NCBI GenBank assembly: GCA_902495085.1
Contig: CABUWA010000070.1
Span: 1-10,054, forward strand
Direction of reading: 5' to 3'
DNA length: 10,054 bases
From: an uncultured Collinsella sp.
Lineage (GTDB): Bacteria > Actinomycetota > Coriobacteriia > Coriobacteriales > Coriobacteriaceae
Below are positions 1 through 7,342 of this stretch, in pieces; positions within the stretch are counted from its first letter, which is position 1, and each line of letters opens with the position of its first letter. The notes beneath the pieces were generated by a model. The model worked only from the letters and a program-made list of their open reading frames with translations. It was not told the DNA's origin and searched no databases. Made by a program: the position numbers and the translations under genes.

Positions 1-273
1 GGCGAGAGGGACAACATCACGGTCCTGCGCATGATCCTCGAGGCGATGGGCCGCGGCCCCGAGGACTTCGACTGGGTCGCCGACCGCCCCGGCCACGATC
101 GCCGCTACGCCATCGACTCGACCAAGCTGCAGCGCGAGCTCGGCTGGAGGCCGGCGCACACTGACTTCGCCGAGGGCCTGAAGGCCACCATCGACTGGTA
201 CGTGGAGAACGAGGCCTGGTGGCGCCCGGCCAAGGAGGCCACCGAGGCCCGCTACCGCGCACAGGGCCAGTAG
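1..273 (+). CDS. rmlB: dTDP-glucose 4,6-dehydratase, C-terminal part (5' end outside window)
   Basis: Only the last 90 codons are present; the reading frame is open from base 1 and ends at TAG 271-273. RmlB makes dTDP-4-keto-6-deoxyglucose from dTDP-glucose, the second step of dTDP-L-rhamnose synthesis, in the cytoplasm. The visible part is the substrate-binding end of this short-chain dehydrogenase family: a VADRPGHDRRYAID block (residues 26-39 of the fragment), followed by KLQRELGW and the terminal helix with DWYVENEAWW. The catalytic YxxxK and the NAD-binding glycine motif lie upstream and cannot be checked. The next gene (fused RmlC-RmlD) starts 14 bases after the stop and performs the next two steps, which strongly supports the call. 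The GC-rich composition resembles the following gene and not the lower-GC genes after it. Confidence 0.95.
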   Translation, partial: GERDNITVLRMILEAMGRGPEDFDWVADRPGHDRRYAIDSTKLQRELGWRPAHTDFAEGLKATIDWYVENEAWWRPAKEATEARYRAQGQ

Positions 274-280
274 GAGGGGA
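272..280 (+). promoter_or_regulatory. Strong ribosome binding site for the fused rmlC-rmlD gene
   Basis: AGGAGGGGA overlaps the rmlB stop codon and ends 7 bases before ATG 288. It decides the start: the open frame extends upstream to about 219, but those extra codons overlap rmlB and have no comparable site. It is the best Shine-Dalgarno match in the window. Confidence 0.8.
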
Positions 281-287
281 GAGACAG

Positions 288-1760
288 ATGGCAGACATCG
301 CATTCGAGAAGGACCTCTCCGTCGCCGAGACCGGCATCGGGGGCCTCAAGGTCGTCGACCTGGCCGTCCACGGCGACTCGCGCGGCTGGTTCAAGGAGAA
401 CTGGCAGCGCGCCAAGATGACCGCCCTGGGCATCCCCGACCTCCGCGTCGTCCAGAACAACGTCTCCTACAACGACAAGAGGGGCGTCACGCGCGGCATC
501 CACGCCGAGCCCTGGGACAAATTCATCTCCGTAGCCCGCGGCAGCGTCTTCGGCGCCTGGGTGGACCTGCGCGAGGGCAGCGCCACCTACGGCAAGGTCT
601 ACACGACCGTGCTGGACCCCTCCAAGGCCATCTACGTCCCGCGCGGCGTGGGCAACTCCTTCCAGGCCCTGGAGGACGGCACCGCCTACACCTACCTGGT
701 GGACGCCCACTGGTCCCTCGAGTTGAAGAGGACCTACACCTTCGTGAACCTCGCCGACCCGGAGCTCGCCATCGAGTGGCCAATCCCGCTGGATCAGGCC
801 ACCGTCTCCGAGGCGGACAAAAACCACCCGATGCTGAAGGACGTCGTCCCCATGGCGCCCAGGCGCACCCTCGTCACCGGCTGCAACGGGCAGCTGGGAC
901 ATGCGGTCCGCGAGCTGGCCGAGGAGCGCGGCGTCGCCAAGGACTTCGACTTCTGCGACATCGACACCTTCGACATGTCCGACCCGGACGCCTACGCACA
1001 GTACGACTGGTCGCTCTACGGCACCGTGATCAACTGCGGCGCCTACACGGCGGTGGACAGGGCGGAGACCCCCGAGGGCCGCGTGGCCGCCTGGAAGGCC
1101 AACGCGACCGGCCCCGCCCTGCTCGCACGCACCTGCGCCGGGCACGGGATCACCCTGGTCCACGTGTCCTCCGACTACGTCTTCGACGGCACCGCGGAGG
1201 TCCACACCGAGGAGGAGCCCCTCAGCCCGCTGTCCGTCTACGGCCAGACCAAGGCCGCCGGCGACATCGCCGTGGCCGGGTGCCCGCGCCACTACATCAT
1301 GCGCTCCAGCTGGGTCATCGGCGAGGGCCACAACTTCGTGAAGACCATGAAGGGCCTGTCCGACCGCGTCGCCGACCCGGACGACAAGCTGGACAAGGTC
1401 ACCGTCGTGGACGACCAGCTGGGCCGCCTGACCTTCACGCGCGACATGGCCGAGGCCATCTTCCACGTGCTGGGCACCCACGCCCCCTACGGCACCTATA
1501 ACTGCACCGGCTCCGGCGCCGTGAGGAGTTGGGCGGACATCGCCCGCGCCGTCTTCGAGGCCGCCAACGGCAACGGCGACAAGGTGGTCCCCGTCAGCAC
1601 CGCCGACTACTACGCGAGCGCCGTTGGCCCCATCGCCCCGCGCCCGGTCCACTCCGCTCTCGACCTGTCCAAGCTCGAGGCATCTGGCTTCCGCATGCCC
1701 GACTGGGAGGAAGAGCTGGGGGAGTACCTCAATGGACAGTTCGTTGGGAGCCGCTCGTGA
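288..1760 (+). CDS. rmlCD: Fused dTDP-4-dehydrorhamnose 3,5-epimerase / 4-reductase (RmlC-RmlD)
   Basis: 490 residues in two domains. Residues about 15-175 are an RmlC-type cupin: RGIH with catalytic His72, a lysine at 78, WVDLREGSATYG (91-102), tyrosines 134/136 as candidate general acid, and ADPELAIEWP with Asp157 as the likely dyad partner. Residues about 192-490 are an RmlD-type reductase: TGCNGQLG nucleotide-binding motif (197-204), SSDYVFDG (294-301), and YGQTK (318-322) with the catalytic Tyr/Lys pair. The protein would convert dTDP-4-keto-6-deoxyglucose to dTDP-L-rhamnose with NAD(P)H. Start ATG 288 is chosen for its strong ribosome site. The gene follows rmlB by 14 bases and overlaps the next gene by 4 (GTGA). 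From family knowledge, such fusions occur in Bifidobacterium and Coriobacteriia. Oddity: the usual GFAHGF segment of RmlC reads GVGNSF (120-125), so a conserved histidine is Asn. The function call is firm; the exact epimerase mechanism is inferred. Confidence 0.93.
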   Translation: MADIAFEKDLSVAETGIGGLKVVDLAVHGDSRGWFKENWQRAKMTALGIPDLRVVQNNVSYNDKRGVTRGIHAEPWDKFISVARGSVFGAWVDLREGSATYGKVYTTVLDPSKAIYVPRGVGNSFQALEDGTAYTYLVDAHWSLELKRTYTFVNLADPELAIEWPIPLDQATVSEADKNHPMLKDVVPMAPRRTLVTGCNGQLGHAVRELAEERGVAKDFDFCDIDTFDMSDPDAYAQYDWSLYGTVINCGAYTAVDRAETPEGRVAAWKANATGPALLARTCAGHGITLVHVSSDYVFDGTAEVHTEEEPLSPLSVYGQTKAAGDIAVAGCPRHYIMRSSWVIGEGHNFVKTMKGLSDRVADPDDKLDKVTVVDDQLGRLTFTRDMAEAIFHVLGTHAPYGTYNCTGSGAVRSWADIARAVFEAANGNGDKVVPVSTADYYASAVGPIAPRPVHSALDLSKLEASGFRMPDWEEELGEYLNGQFVGSRS

Positions 1761-2839
1761 GCCATTCAGACATCTGCATCGTGAGCATGGAGAACGTCAA
1801 ACGCGTTCCTTATGTTACTCAATACATTAGGTGCCTTAACGACAAGGATTTTGACTTCCTCTACTGGGATCGCGATTGTACTGACGACGAGGTCGGGCAA
1901 AAGAACAGCTTCCCATTCCGCCATAAAGTGCGACATGGCGAGCCGACGCTCGCCCAAAAGGTTGAAAAGCTCACTGGTTACATCGGTTTCAAGCGTTATG
2001 CCAGCAAGGTTTTGAGGAAGAACGACTACAAACGTGTTGTTTGCCTGACGGGCAACGCTGCCGTCCTGGTGAGCGACGTTTTGCTTAGGAAGTACGACGG
2101 ACGCTTTATTATCGATATCCGTGACTACTGGCACGAGGACAACAAGAGGTATCACGACATCGAGCGGCGTCTCATCGAGGCATCGCCTTGCCCGGTCATT
2201 TCTTCGCCCGCCTACAAGGAGTTCCTCGGTGAGTATGATTTTCGCATCATGCACAACTCGCAGATTCTTAGCCGTGATGAGAGGAAAATTGCTGAGCACG
2301 GGCACGAGCTCCCGTTCCGCATCGTCTGTGTTGGCGCAGCGAAGAACCTCGACTATGACAAGAGGGTTATAGATTGCTTCGCCAACGACAAGCGCTTCAT
2401 GCTCGCGTTCAGGGGTAGGGGCTACGACCAGCTTTGCGGCTACATCGAAAAGCGACGCATAGCGAACGTTGAGGCGACGGGGGAGTTCGACTTCTCTCAG
2501 ACGCTTCGGCAGTACGCCGACGCCGACATGGTGCTGAGCATGTATGGTAACGGCTCGCCCTATTGGGACTACGCCCTGGCCAACAAGCTTTACTTCGCCG
2601 CACAGCTCGGACTGCCCATCCTCGTATGTGAGAAGACGGCAATGGCTGATATGACGGAAGGGTACGAGCTTGGAGTCGCCTTCGATCCTGCGGATAAGGC
2701 TGCAAAGGACCGAATTGCGTGCCTCTTTGATGAGGAGCAGATTATGCGGAGACACGAGGGCTGCTGCGAATTTTTGAAAAGGGTCGAGGCCGAGAATGCG
2801 CGTGCCCTCTCTGATGTAGAGAAATTCTTCGACTGTTAG
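1757..2839 (+). CDS. Putative glycosyltransferase, GT-B / GT4-like
   Basis: 360 residues with no membrane segments. Start is GTG 1757, overlapping the rmlCD stop as GTGA, with GGGAG at 1746-1750 six bases upstream; the protein then begins with a typical first beta strand (DICIVSMENVKRVPYV). The frame stays open further upstream, but only as a shadow of rmlCD. The layout suggests two Rossmann-like halves: an N-terminal half to about residue 180 with FIIDIRDYW (117-125), and a C-terminal half starting at FRIVCVG (187-193). The latter ends in a donor-site-like region, ADADMVLSMYGNG then ANKLYFAAQLGLPILV (275-290), as in GT4 enzymes. No clean E-x7-E motif is seen, so the family is uncertain. It probably adds one sugar to the lipid-linked repeat unit at the inner membrane face; donor and acceptor are unknown. 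GC content falls sharply within the first 40 bases relative to rmlCD. Confidence 0.7.
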   Translation: MSHSDICIVSMENVKRVPYVTQYIRCLNDKDFDFLYWDRDCTDDEVGQKNSFPFRHKVRHGEPTLAQKVEKLTGYIGFKRYASKVLRKNDYKRVVCLTGNAAVLVSDVLLRKYDGRFIIDIRDYWHEDNKRYHDIERRLIEASPCPVISSPAYKEFLGEYDFRIMHNSQILSRDERKIAEHGHELPFRIVCVGAAKNLDYDKRVIDCFANDKRFMLAFRGRGYDQLCGYIEKRRIANVEATGEFDFSQTLRQYADADMVLSMYGNGSPYWDYALANKLYFAAQLGLPILVCEKTAMADMTEGYELGVAFDPADKAAKDRIACLFDEEQIMRRHEGCCEFLKRVEAENARALSDVEKFFDC

Positions 2840-2847
2840 GTTGTTTG

Positions 2848-3984
2848 ATGAATGTAATTGCTTTCTATCTCCCACAGTTCCATGCGATACCCGAGAACGA
2901 CGAGTGGTGGGGTGAGGGTTTCACCGAGTGGACGAACATGAAGAAGGCCAAGCCTCTTTTCGAGGGCCACAATCAGCCAAGGATACCGCTTGATGGGGAC
3001 TACTACAACCTGCTTGACCCGGAGACGCTGCGCTGGCAGGTAGCCTTGGCCAACAAATACGGTATCGGAGGCTTTTGCTGCTACCATTACTGGTTCGACG
3101 GACACATGCTGCTTGAGAAGCCCGTGGAGATGTTCCTTGCGGACAAAAGCCTCGAGCTTCCGTTCTGCATTTGCTGGGCGAACGAGCATTGGACTAACCA
3201 ATGGGTGTCCGGCGAGAATAAGGTCCTTATCGAGCAGCATTACGGCGGAGAGGCCGAATGGCGGCGTCACTTCGAGTACCTGTTACCCTTTTTCAAAGAT
3301 GAGCGCTACATTCGTGTCGATGGGAAACCGCTTATTGTCCTATACCGTCCGGAGATAGTTGACTGCCTCGCTGAGATGCTTGCTTGCTGGCGTAGACTTG
3401 CTGAAGAAAGCGGACTCGGTGGGCTGACTATCACCTATCAACATCCTTCTTACTACGTTTATCCTGATAAACGAGAAGACCTGTTTGATTACAATATCGA
3501 ATTTCAGCCGACGCTTGCCTTGACGATGCAGAAGTCTCAACACCACAAAATCCTGAGAGCTGTCAAGCGTAAGGCAGTCCTGTTCATGGAGAAATATTTC
3601 GGTATCGACCTGAGGTTCATCGGCTCCGGTAGCGGACTTACCCACATTAGCTATGACGAGATTTGGAACACAATCCTAACGACGCCGCCGACGCGTGAGA
3701 AGAGTTTCCCCGGAGCCTTCGTTGACTGGGACAACACGCCGAGAAGGGGCATGAAGGGAAGCCTTTACGATGGTGTGACAGTCGAGAAGTTCAGACGATA
3801 TTTCAAAGAGCAGGTAAAGCGTGCACGTGATGTGTACGCAAGTGACCATCTCTTTATCTTTGCATGGAACGAATGGGCAGAAGGCGGTTACTTGGAACCT
3901 GATGAGAAAAGAGGCTACGGCTTTCTGGAGGCTATCCACGACTCACTCTGCGAATTGAACGAGTTGCCAAATAAGGAGTTGTGA
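2848..3984 (+). CDS. WbsX-family protein (glycosyltransferase WbsX / GH99-like)
   Basis: 378 residues. ATG 2848 is chosen over the in-frame TTG immediately before it; the upstream site is weak (TAGG, 2837-2840). The sequence has the signature of the WbsX family (Pfam Glyco_tran_WbsX, related to GH99): FYLPQFHAIPEN at 6-17, WWGEGFTEWTN at 20-30, GIGGFCCYHYWF at 72-83, CWANEHWT at 109-116, YIRVDGKPLIVLYRP at 154-168, and FAWNEWAEGGYLEP at 338-351. These proteins are regularly encoded in O-antigen and capsule loci. Whether they transfer a sugar or hydrolyse a glycan is not settled as far as I know; the conserved Glu/Trp-rich blocks fit a TIM-barrel carbohydrate-active enzyme. No signal peptide or membrane span is visible, so it is probably cytoplasmic, which favours a role in assembly. 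It starts 8 bases after the preceding gene and ends 1 base before wecB. Confidence 0.88.
   Translation: MNVIAFYLPQFHAIPENDEWWGEGFTEWTNMKKAKPLFEGHNQPRIPLDGDYYNLLDPETLRWQVALANKYGIGGFCCYHYWFDGHMLLEKPVEMFLADKSLELPFCICWANEHWTNQWVSGENKVLIEQHYGGEAEWRRHFEYLLPFFKDERYIRVDGKPLIVLYRPEIVDCLAEMLACWRRLAEESGLGGLTITYQHPSYYVYPDKREDLFDYNIEFQPTLALTMQKSQHHKILRAVKRKAVLFMEKYFGIDLRFIGSGSGLTHISYDEIWNTILTTPPTREKSFPGAFVDWDNTPRRGMKGSLYDGVTVEKFRRYFKEQVKRARDVYASDHLFIFAWNEWAEGGYLEPDEKRGYGFLEAIHDSLCELNELPNKEL
3973..3978 (+). promoter_or_regulatory. Ribosome binding site of wecB
   Basis: AAGGAG lies inside the last codons of the WbsX gene, 7 bases before ATG 3986. It fixes the wecB start and is one of the few good Shine-Dalgarno sites in the low-GC part of the cluster. 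Confidence 0.7.
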
Positions 3985-3985
3985 T

Positions 3986-5104
3986 ATGAAGAAAGTGATG
4001 CTGGTCTTCGGCACTCGCCCGGAAGCAATCAAGATGTGCCCACTAGTGAACGAGCTGAGGCGCCGCCCCGAAGAGTTCGACATCGTTGTCACCGTGACTG
4101 GTCAGCACCGCGAGATGCTGGACCAAGTACTTCGCGTGTTCGAGGTCGTGCCGGACCACGACTTGGCCATCATGAAGCCTGGACAGACTCTGTTCGACGT
4201 GACTTGCGATGTGGTGTTGAAGATAAAGACTGTTCTTGAAACTGAGAAGCCCGACGTCGTGCTCGTACACGGCGACACTACAACCAGCTTCGCCGCAGCG
4301 CTTGCATGCTTCTACCTTCAGATCCCCGTGGGTCATGTGGAGGCAGGTCTGCGCACGCACGATATCTACAGCCCCTGGCCTGAGGAGTTTAATCGCCAGG
4401 CCGTCGACATCGTGAGCGAGTACTACTTCGCCCCAACGGAGGCGAGCAGGCAGAACCTGCTCGGCGAGGGCAAGCCGGAATCGAAGATCTGGGTCACCGG
4501 AAACACCGGCATCGACGCCCTGCGCACCACCGTGCGCGATGGCTACTCCCATCCCGAGCTCGAGTGGGCCGAGGGCTCACGCCTCATCCTCATCACGGCG
4601 CACCGCCGCGAGAACCTGGGCGAGCCCATGCACCGCATGTTCCGCGCCATCCGCCGAGTGATGGAGGAGCACCCCGACACCAAGGCGATCTACCCAATTC
4701 ACATGAACCCGCTCGTCCGCAAGGCGGCGCACGAGGAGCTCGATGGCTTCGACCGCCTGCACATCATCGACCCGCTCGAGGTTCTCGACTTCCATAACTT
4801 CATGGCCGCGAGCCATCTCATCCTTACCGACTCGGGCGGCATCCAGGAGGAGGCCCCGAGCCTGGGCAAGCCAGTGCTTGTGATGCGAGACACCACCGAG
4901 CGACCCGAGGGCGTGGCGGCCGGCACGTTGAAACTGGTGGGGACGGAGGAGGAGGCTATCTACTGCGAGTTCAGCAGGTTGCTGTCCGACGACGAGGAAT
5001 ATGCGGCCATGAGCCGCGCTTCTAACCCCTACGGCGATGGGCATGCGAGCGAGCGCATCTCTGACGTACTGGCTTGGAAGGATGCTCAGACAAGATGGAT
5101 TTAA
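3986..5104 (+). CDS. wecB: UDP-N-acetylglucosamine 2-epimerase (non-hydrolysing)
   Basis: 372 residues, the usual length for the family. It interconverts UDP-GlcNAc and UDP-ManNAc in the cytoplasm. Visible motifs: FGTRPEAIKM (8-17) with Arg11 and Lys16; TGQHREML (38-45); VHGDTTT (94-100) with Asp97; GHVEAGLRT (116-124) with Glu119; WPEEFNRQ (131-138); TAHRREN (204-210) with His206; and TDSGGIQEEAPSLGKPVL (281-298), the UDP-binding end. All key residues expected from E. coli WecB are present. The start ATG follows the WbsX stop by one base and has AAGGAG upstream. The last 10 bases overlap the polymerase start. No UDP-ManNAc dehydrogenase follows, so the product may be used as ManNAc itself, or a dehydrogenase lies elsewhere. 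Composition is mixed: about 57% GC in 4021-4440 but about 65% in 4441-5040 by hand count, then a fall to about 45% in the next gene. Confidence 0.95.
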   Translation: MKKVMLVFGTRPEAIKMCPLVNELRRRPEEFDIVVTVTGQHREMLDQVLRVFEVVPDHDLAIMKPGQTLFDVTCDVVLKIKTVLETEKPDVVLVHGDTTTSFAAALACFYLQIPVGHVEAGLRTHDIYSPWPEEFNRQAVDIVSEYYFAPTEASRQNLLGEGKPESKIWVTGNTGIDALRTTVRDGYSHPELEWAEGSRLILITAHRRENLGEPMHRMFRAIRRVMEEHPDTKAIYPIHMNPLVRKAAHEELDGFDRLHIIDPLEVLDFHNFMAASHLILTDSGGIQEEAPSLGKPVLVMRDTTERPEGVAAGTLKLVGTEEEAIYCEFSRLLSDDEEYAAMSRASNPYGDGHASERISDVLAWKDAQTRWI

Positions 5105-6225
5105 GTAATGCCAATGCAGGCACGTTCATTCTTTGGACGACGTATTTAACTCTCATCTTTCTAGGCCTTTTTGCCCGTAAATCTAAATGCTATGACGCCT
5201 GCTTTATTGTTTTTATGGGAGTGGTGGCCTGGCTGAACACTGATTCTGCTGATATTCTAGATGTATATATGCCTATGTACGCAGCTCCGCAACTCGATTG
5301 GGGTACGGAGCCGGGTTGGCTCTTTCTGTGCACAGTTGGCAATGCTTTTGGTCTCTCCTATAACGGGTTTGCTTTTATATTGACCCTTTTGGCTTCGACT
5401 GCTTTGGTTGTTTTTGCGCGTAAAACGACGCCAAATGAGTCCTTTTATTTGGCGCTCTTCTTGGTATATCCAGGATTACTGTCACTTGTCCAATTTCGCC
5501 AGTTCATCGCCACGGCTATTGCGCTGATTGGCGTGTTGGTTCTTGTTAGTGGCCGAAAAGGGAAATGGATTTGGTTTTTTCTGCTGCTCCTTGTCGCCTT
5601 TTCAATGCATAGGTCGTCGATCATTCTAGTTTCATTGGCCATAGTTCCGTTTTATCGGAGGGTCCCGAAGAAACTTCGTTGGCTTGCCATTACGTTCGGG
5701 GCGTTTCTCCTCGTTGAAATGGTCATAAACGCGCAGAGCATAAGCACGTTTTTCTTCGGCGAAGTAAAGACGGGCGCTTATTTCCGCTCACTTCACGGTG
5801 ACACTTCGGCCGGTTCGGGGGGCAATGCATCGTCTTTGGGCACTGCGTTGATTGATATCTTTTTGACCGTGTCTCTCTTTGCTCTTGTGCCTTATTTTGC
5901 TAAGCGACTAAAAGAGGATAAGGTTGAGGGCAGTGCGCTTCTAAGGTTTGCGTCCTTTGTTAACATCGCGATGATCGTTCTTGTTCCGATGCTTTTCATC
6001 ACTGAAGATTTCATGCGCTTTGAGCGCTATGGCTTTATGCTTGCGCTTTGCATATTTGCAGGAATGCCGTATCTCGCAAAACGACATGTTCTTTTTTCCT
6101 GTAAAGCCTTTCTGTTGTCCGTATGTTTTGCTTTTTGTTGGATGTATGCAATTAGAGGCGCGACATTTGGAGCGGTTATTGGACCGCTCCTTTCCTTCGA
6201 GTATTTTCCATCACTATTCTTATGA
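5095..6225 (+). CDS. wzy: Polysaccharide polymerase, EpsG/Wzy type, multi-span membrane protein
   Basis: 376 residues, strongly hydrophobic, with about 9-11 likely membrane helices (for example residues 11-26, 35-47, 88-107, 117-131, 138-152, 157-170, 174-187, 195-212, 249-268, 287-302, 315-328, 335-352). EpsG-like hallmarks are seen: a loop with NTDSADILDVYMPMY (48-62) and EPGW (72-75), then VQFRQFIATAIALIG (132-146), and an SMHRSS motif (170-175) with His172. It probably joins lipid-linked repeat units on the outer membrane leaflet. ATG 5095 lies within the end of wecB (10-base overlap); the nearest purine-rich site, GGAAGG 5076-5081, is 13 bases away, so translation may depend on coupling. 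An in-frame TTG at 5074 is an alternative start. Its GC content (about 45%) is the lowest of the cluster, as is common for wzy genes. Wzy assignment rests on topology, motifs and context. Confidence 0.85.
   Translation: MDLSNANAGTFILWTTYLTLIFLGLFARKSKCYDACFIVFMGVVAWLNTDSADILDVYMPMYAAPQLDWGTEPGWLFLCTVGNAFGLSYNGFAFILTLLASTALVVFARKTTPNESFYLALFLVYPGLLSLVQFRQFIATAIALIGVLVLVSGRKGKWIWFFLLLLVAFSMHRSSIILVSLAIVPFYRRVPKKLRWLAITFGAFLLVEMVINAQSISTFFFGEVKTGAYFRSLHGDTSAGSGGNASSLGTALIDIFLTVSLFALVPYFAKRLKEDKVEGSALLRFASFVNIAMIVLVPMLFITEDFMRFERYGFMLALCIFAGMPYLAKRHVLFSCKAFLLSVCFAFCWMYAIRGATFGAVIGPLLSFEYFPSLFL
6169..6190 (+). other. Perfect GC-rich inverted repeat (hairpin) near the 3' end of wzy
   Basis: GGAGCGGT (6169-6176), a 6-base loop, then the exact complement ACCGCTCC (6183-6190), followed by a pyrimidine stretch TTTCCTT. 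The stem is 8 bp with 6 G/C pairs and stands out in a 45% GC gene. It lies 33 bases before the wzy stop codon, inside coding sequence. It resembles a weak intrinsic terminator or an RNA-processing/attenuation element just before the largest gap in the operon, but the T run is interrupted. Chance occurrence within codons cannot be excluded. Confidence 0.45.
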
Positions 6226-6259
6226 CGTTTGCCTTTGTTGTCTATGATTGGCGGTTTGG

Positions 6260-7342
6260 ATGACCGATAAAGCTATTAAGAAGATTTGTTTTGTGCTTCC
6301 CGAATACAGCAGAAAACCGGGCGGTGGCACGAAAGTAGTCTTTGAATATGCGAACATTCTTGCGGCGGAGGGCTGCAAAGTTACTATTTGCTTCTGGCCA
6401 CGGACCTCTCTTAAACAGTACCATATGCCTGAATTTGTTCGCCGTATGCTGTGCCGAGTTTTCACGGCCGTCTTCCCAAAATGGTTTCCGCTCGACCAAT
6501 CGATTAAAAAGCGCTGTATTTTTAGCATTTCAGATAGCACAATTCCCGAAGGCACGGATATTGTCGCAACCGCAGTTGAGACCGCTAAACCTGTTGCGCA
6601 GCTAAGTCCTGAAAAAGGTAATAAACACTACCTTATTCAGGACTTCGAGATTTGGAATACTCCAGAGCTCGAAGTCCGTTCGACATACCGTATGGGCATG
6701 TCGAATATTGTCGTTTCCGATTGGCTGGCAGAGCTTGTAAGGAGCGAGGCATCAGCTGAACCCAACATAATTAAAGATTGGATTGATGGGGATACTTTTT
6801 ATCCGGAGCATGACGTGACTCGACATAAAAACGAGGTCGCCATTCTTTACCATGTTGACAAGCATAAAGGTTTTTGCGATTTGCTCGAGGCCTTACAAAC
6901 CGTTAAAGCGGACCATCCTGAGCTTATCGTAAATGCTTTTGGGACGCCTCCGCGACCCAACTGGTTTCCTGATTGGATTCGCTATGCCCAGGCTGCTACG
7001 CCTGAGCAACTAAGGGAGATATACAGCCGCTCGCTCGTCTTTGCATGTGCGACGATCAATGAGGGGTTCGGGCTGACCCTTCCTGAAAGCATGTTCTGCG
7101 GTTGCGCCCTAGCGTCGACAAAGTTTCAAGGTGTTTGGGAGTATGCGAACGAAGACTGTGCGCTTTTATCGAATGTTGGAGATCCAGAAGAGCTTGCGAA
7201 GAATATCTTGCGACTCCTTAAAGACTCCGATTTTGCGAATGAGCTTGCAAATAAAGGGCGCCAGCATGCAATGTCCGAATGCTCGAGAGAAAAAGCCGAG
7301 GAGGCAATCAAGAAAGAGTTTGGAGTGGGGGCGCTTAAGTGA
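6260..7342 (+). CDS. Glycosyltransferase family 4
   Basis: 360 residues, cytosolic GT-B enzyme. The N-terminal half opens with a beta strand, KICFVLPEYSRKPGGGTKVV (8-27), whose glycine-rich turn is typical of GT4 acceptor domains. A YLIQDFE block (124-130) recalls the QDFE motif of WsaF-like rhamnosyltransferases, so a rhamnosyl donor is possible but speculative. The C-terminal half has the GT4 donor signature EGFGLTLPE, an E-x7-E with Glu268 and Glu276, followed by MFCGCALAST and a DPEELAKNI helix (308-316). ATG 6260 is used; there is no good Shine-Dalgarno site before it, and an in-frame TTG at 6248 would add four residues. The 34-base gap to wzy is the longest inside the operon. The stop overlaps the next start (TGATG). 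It likely adds a sugar to the undecaprenyl-linked repeat unit. Confidence 0.88.
   Translation: MTDKAIKKICFVLPEYSRKPGGGTKVVFEYANILAAEGCKVTICFWPRTSLKQYHMPEFVRRMLCRVFTAVFPKWFPLDQSIKKRCIFSISDSTIPEGTDIVATAVETAKPVAQLSPEKGNKHYLIQDFEIWNTPELEVRSTYRMGMSNIVVSDWLAELVRSEASAEPNIIKDWIDGDTFYPEHDVTRHKNEVAILYHVDKHKGFCDLLEALQTVKADHPELIVNAFGTPPRPNWFPDWIRYAQAATPEQLREIYSRSLVFACATINEGFGLTLPESMFCGCALASTKFQGVWEYANEDCALLSNVGDPEELAKNILRLLKDSDFANELANKGRQHAMSECSREKAEEAIKKEFGVGALK

Noticed and set aside
219..287. N-terminal extension of the rmlCD frame
   Set aside because: It overlaps the rmlB coding end, gives low-complexity residues unrelated to RmlC, and bypasses the strong ribosome site before ATG 288.
776..1501. 241-codon + strand open frame inside rmlCD in another frame
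   Set aside because: Arg/Gly/His-rich translation typical of an out-of-frame reading of GC-rich DNA; no domain.
252..1652. 466-codon open frame on the minus strand opposite rmlCD
   Set aside because: It is rich in Gly, Val, Ala and Asp with no recognisable domain, as expected from the antisense of a GC-rich gene with biased third positions. The + strand frame is an unmistakable RmlC-RmlD fusion.
1766..2875. 369-codon open frame on the minus strand opposite the first glycosyltransferase
   Set aside because: It has no ribosome site, no known motifs and lies antisense to an operon gene with good translational coupling. Its length most likely follows from codon use on the + strand.
6244..6270. 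Eight-codon open frame overlapping the start of the GT4 gene, a possible leader peptide
   Set aside because: There is no Shine-Dalgarno site before ATG 6244 and no regulatory codon pattern; ATG-stop pairs this short are expected by chance.
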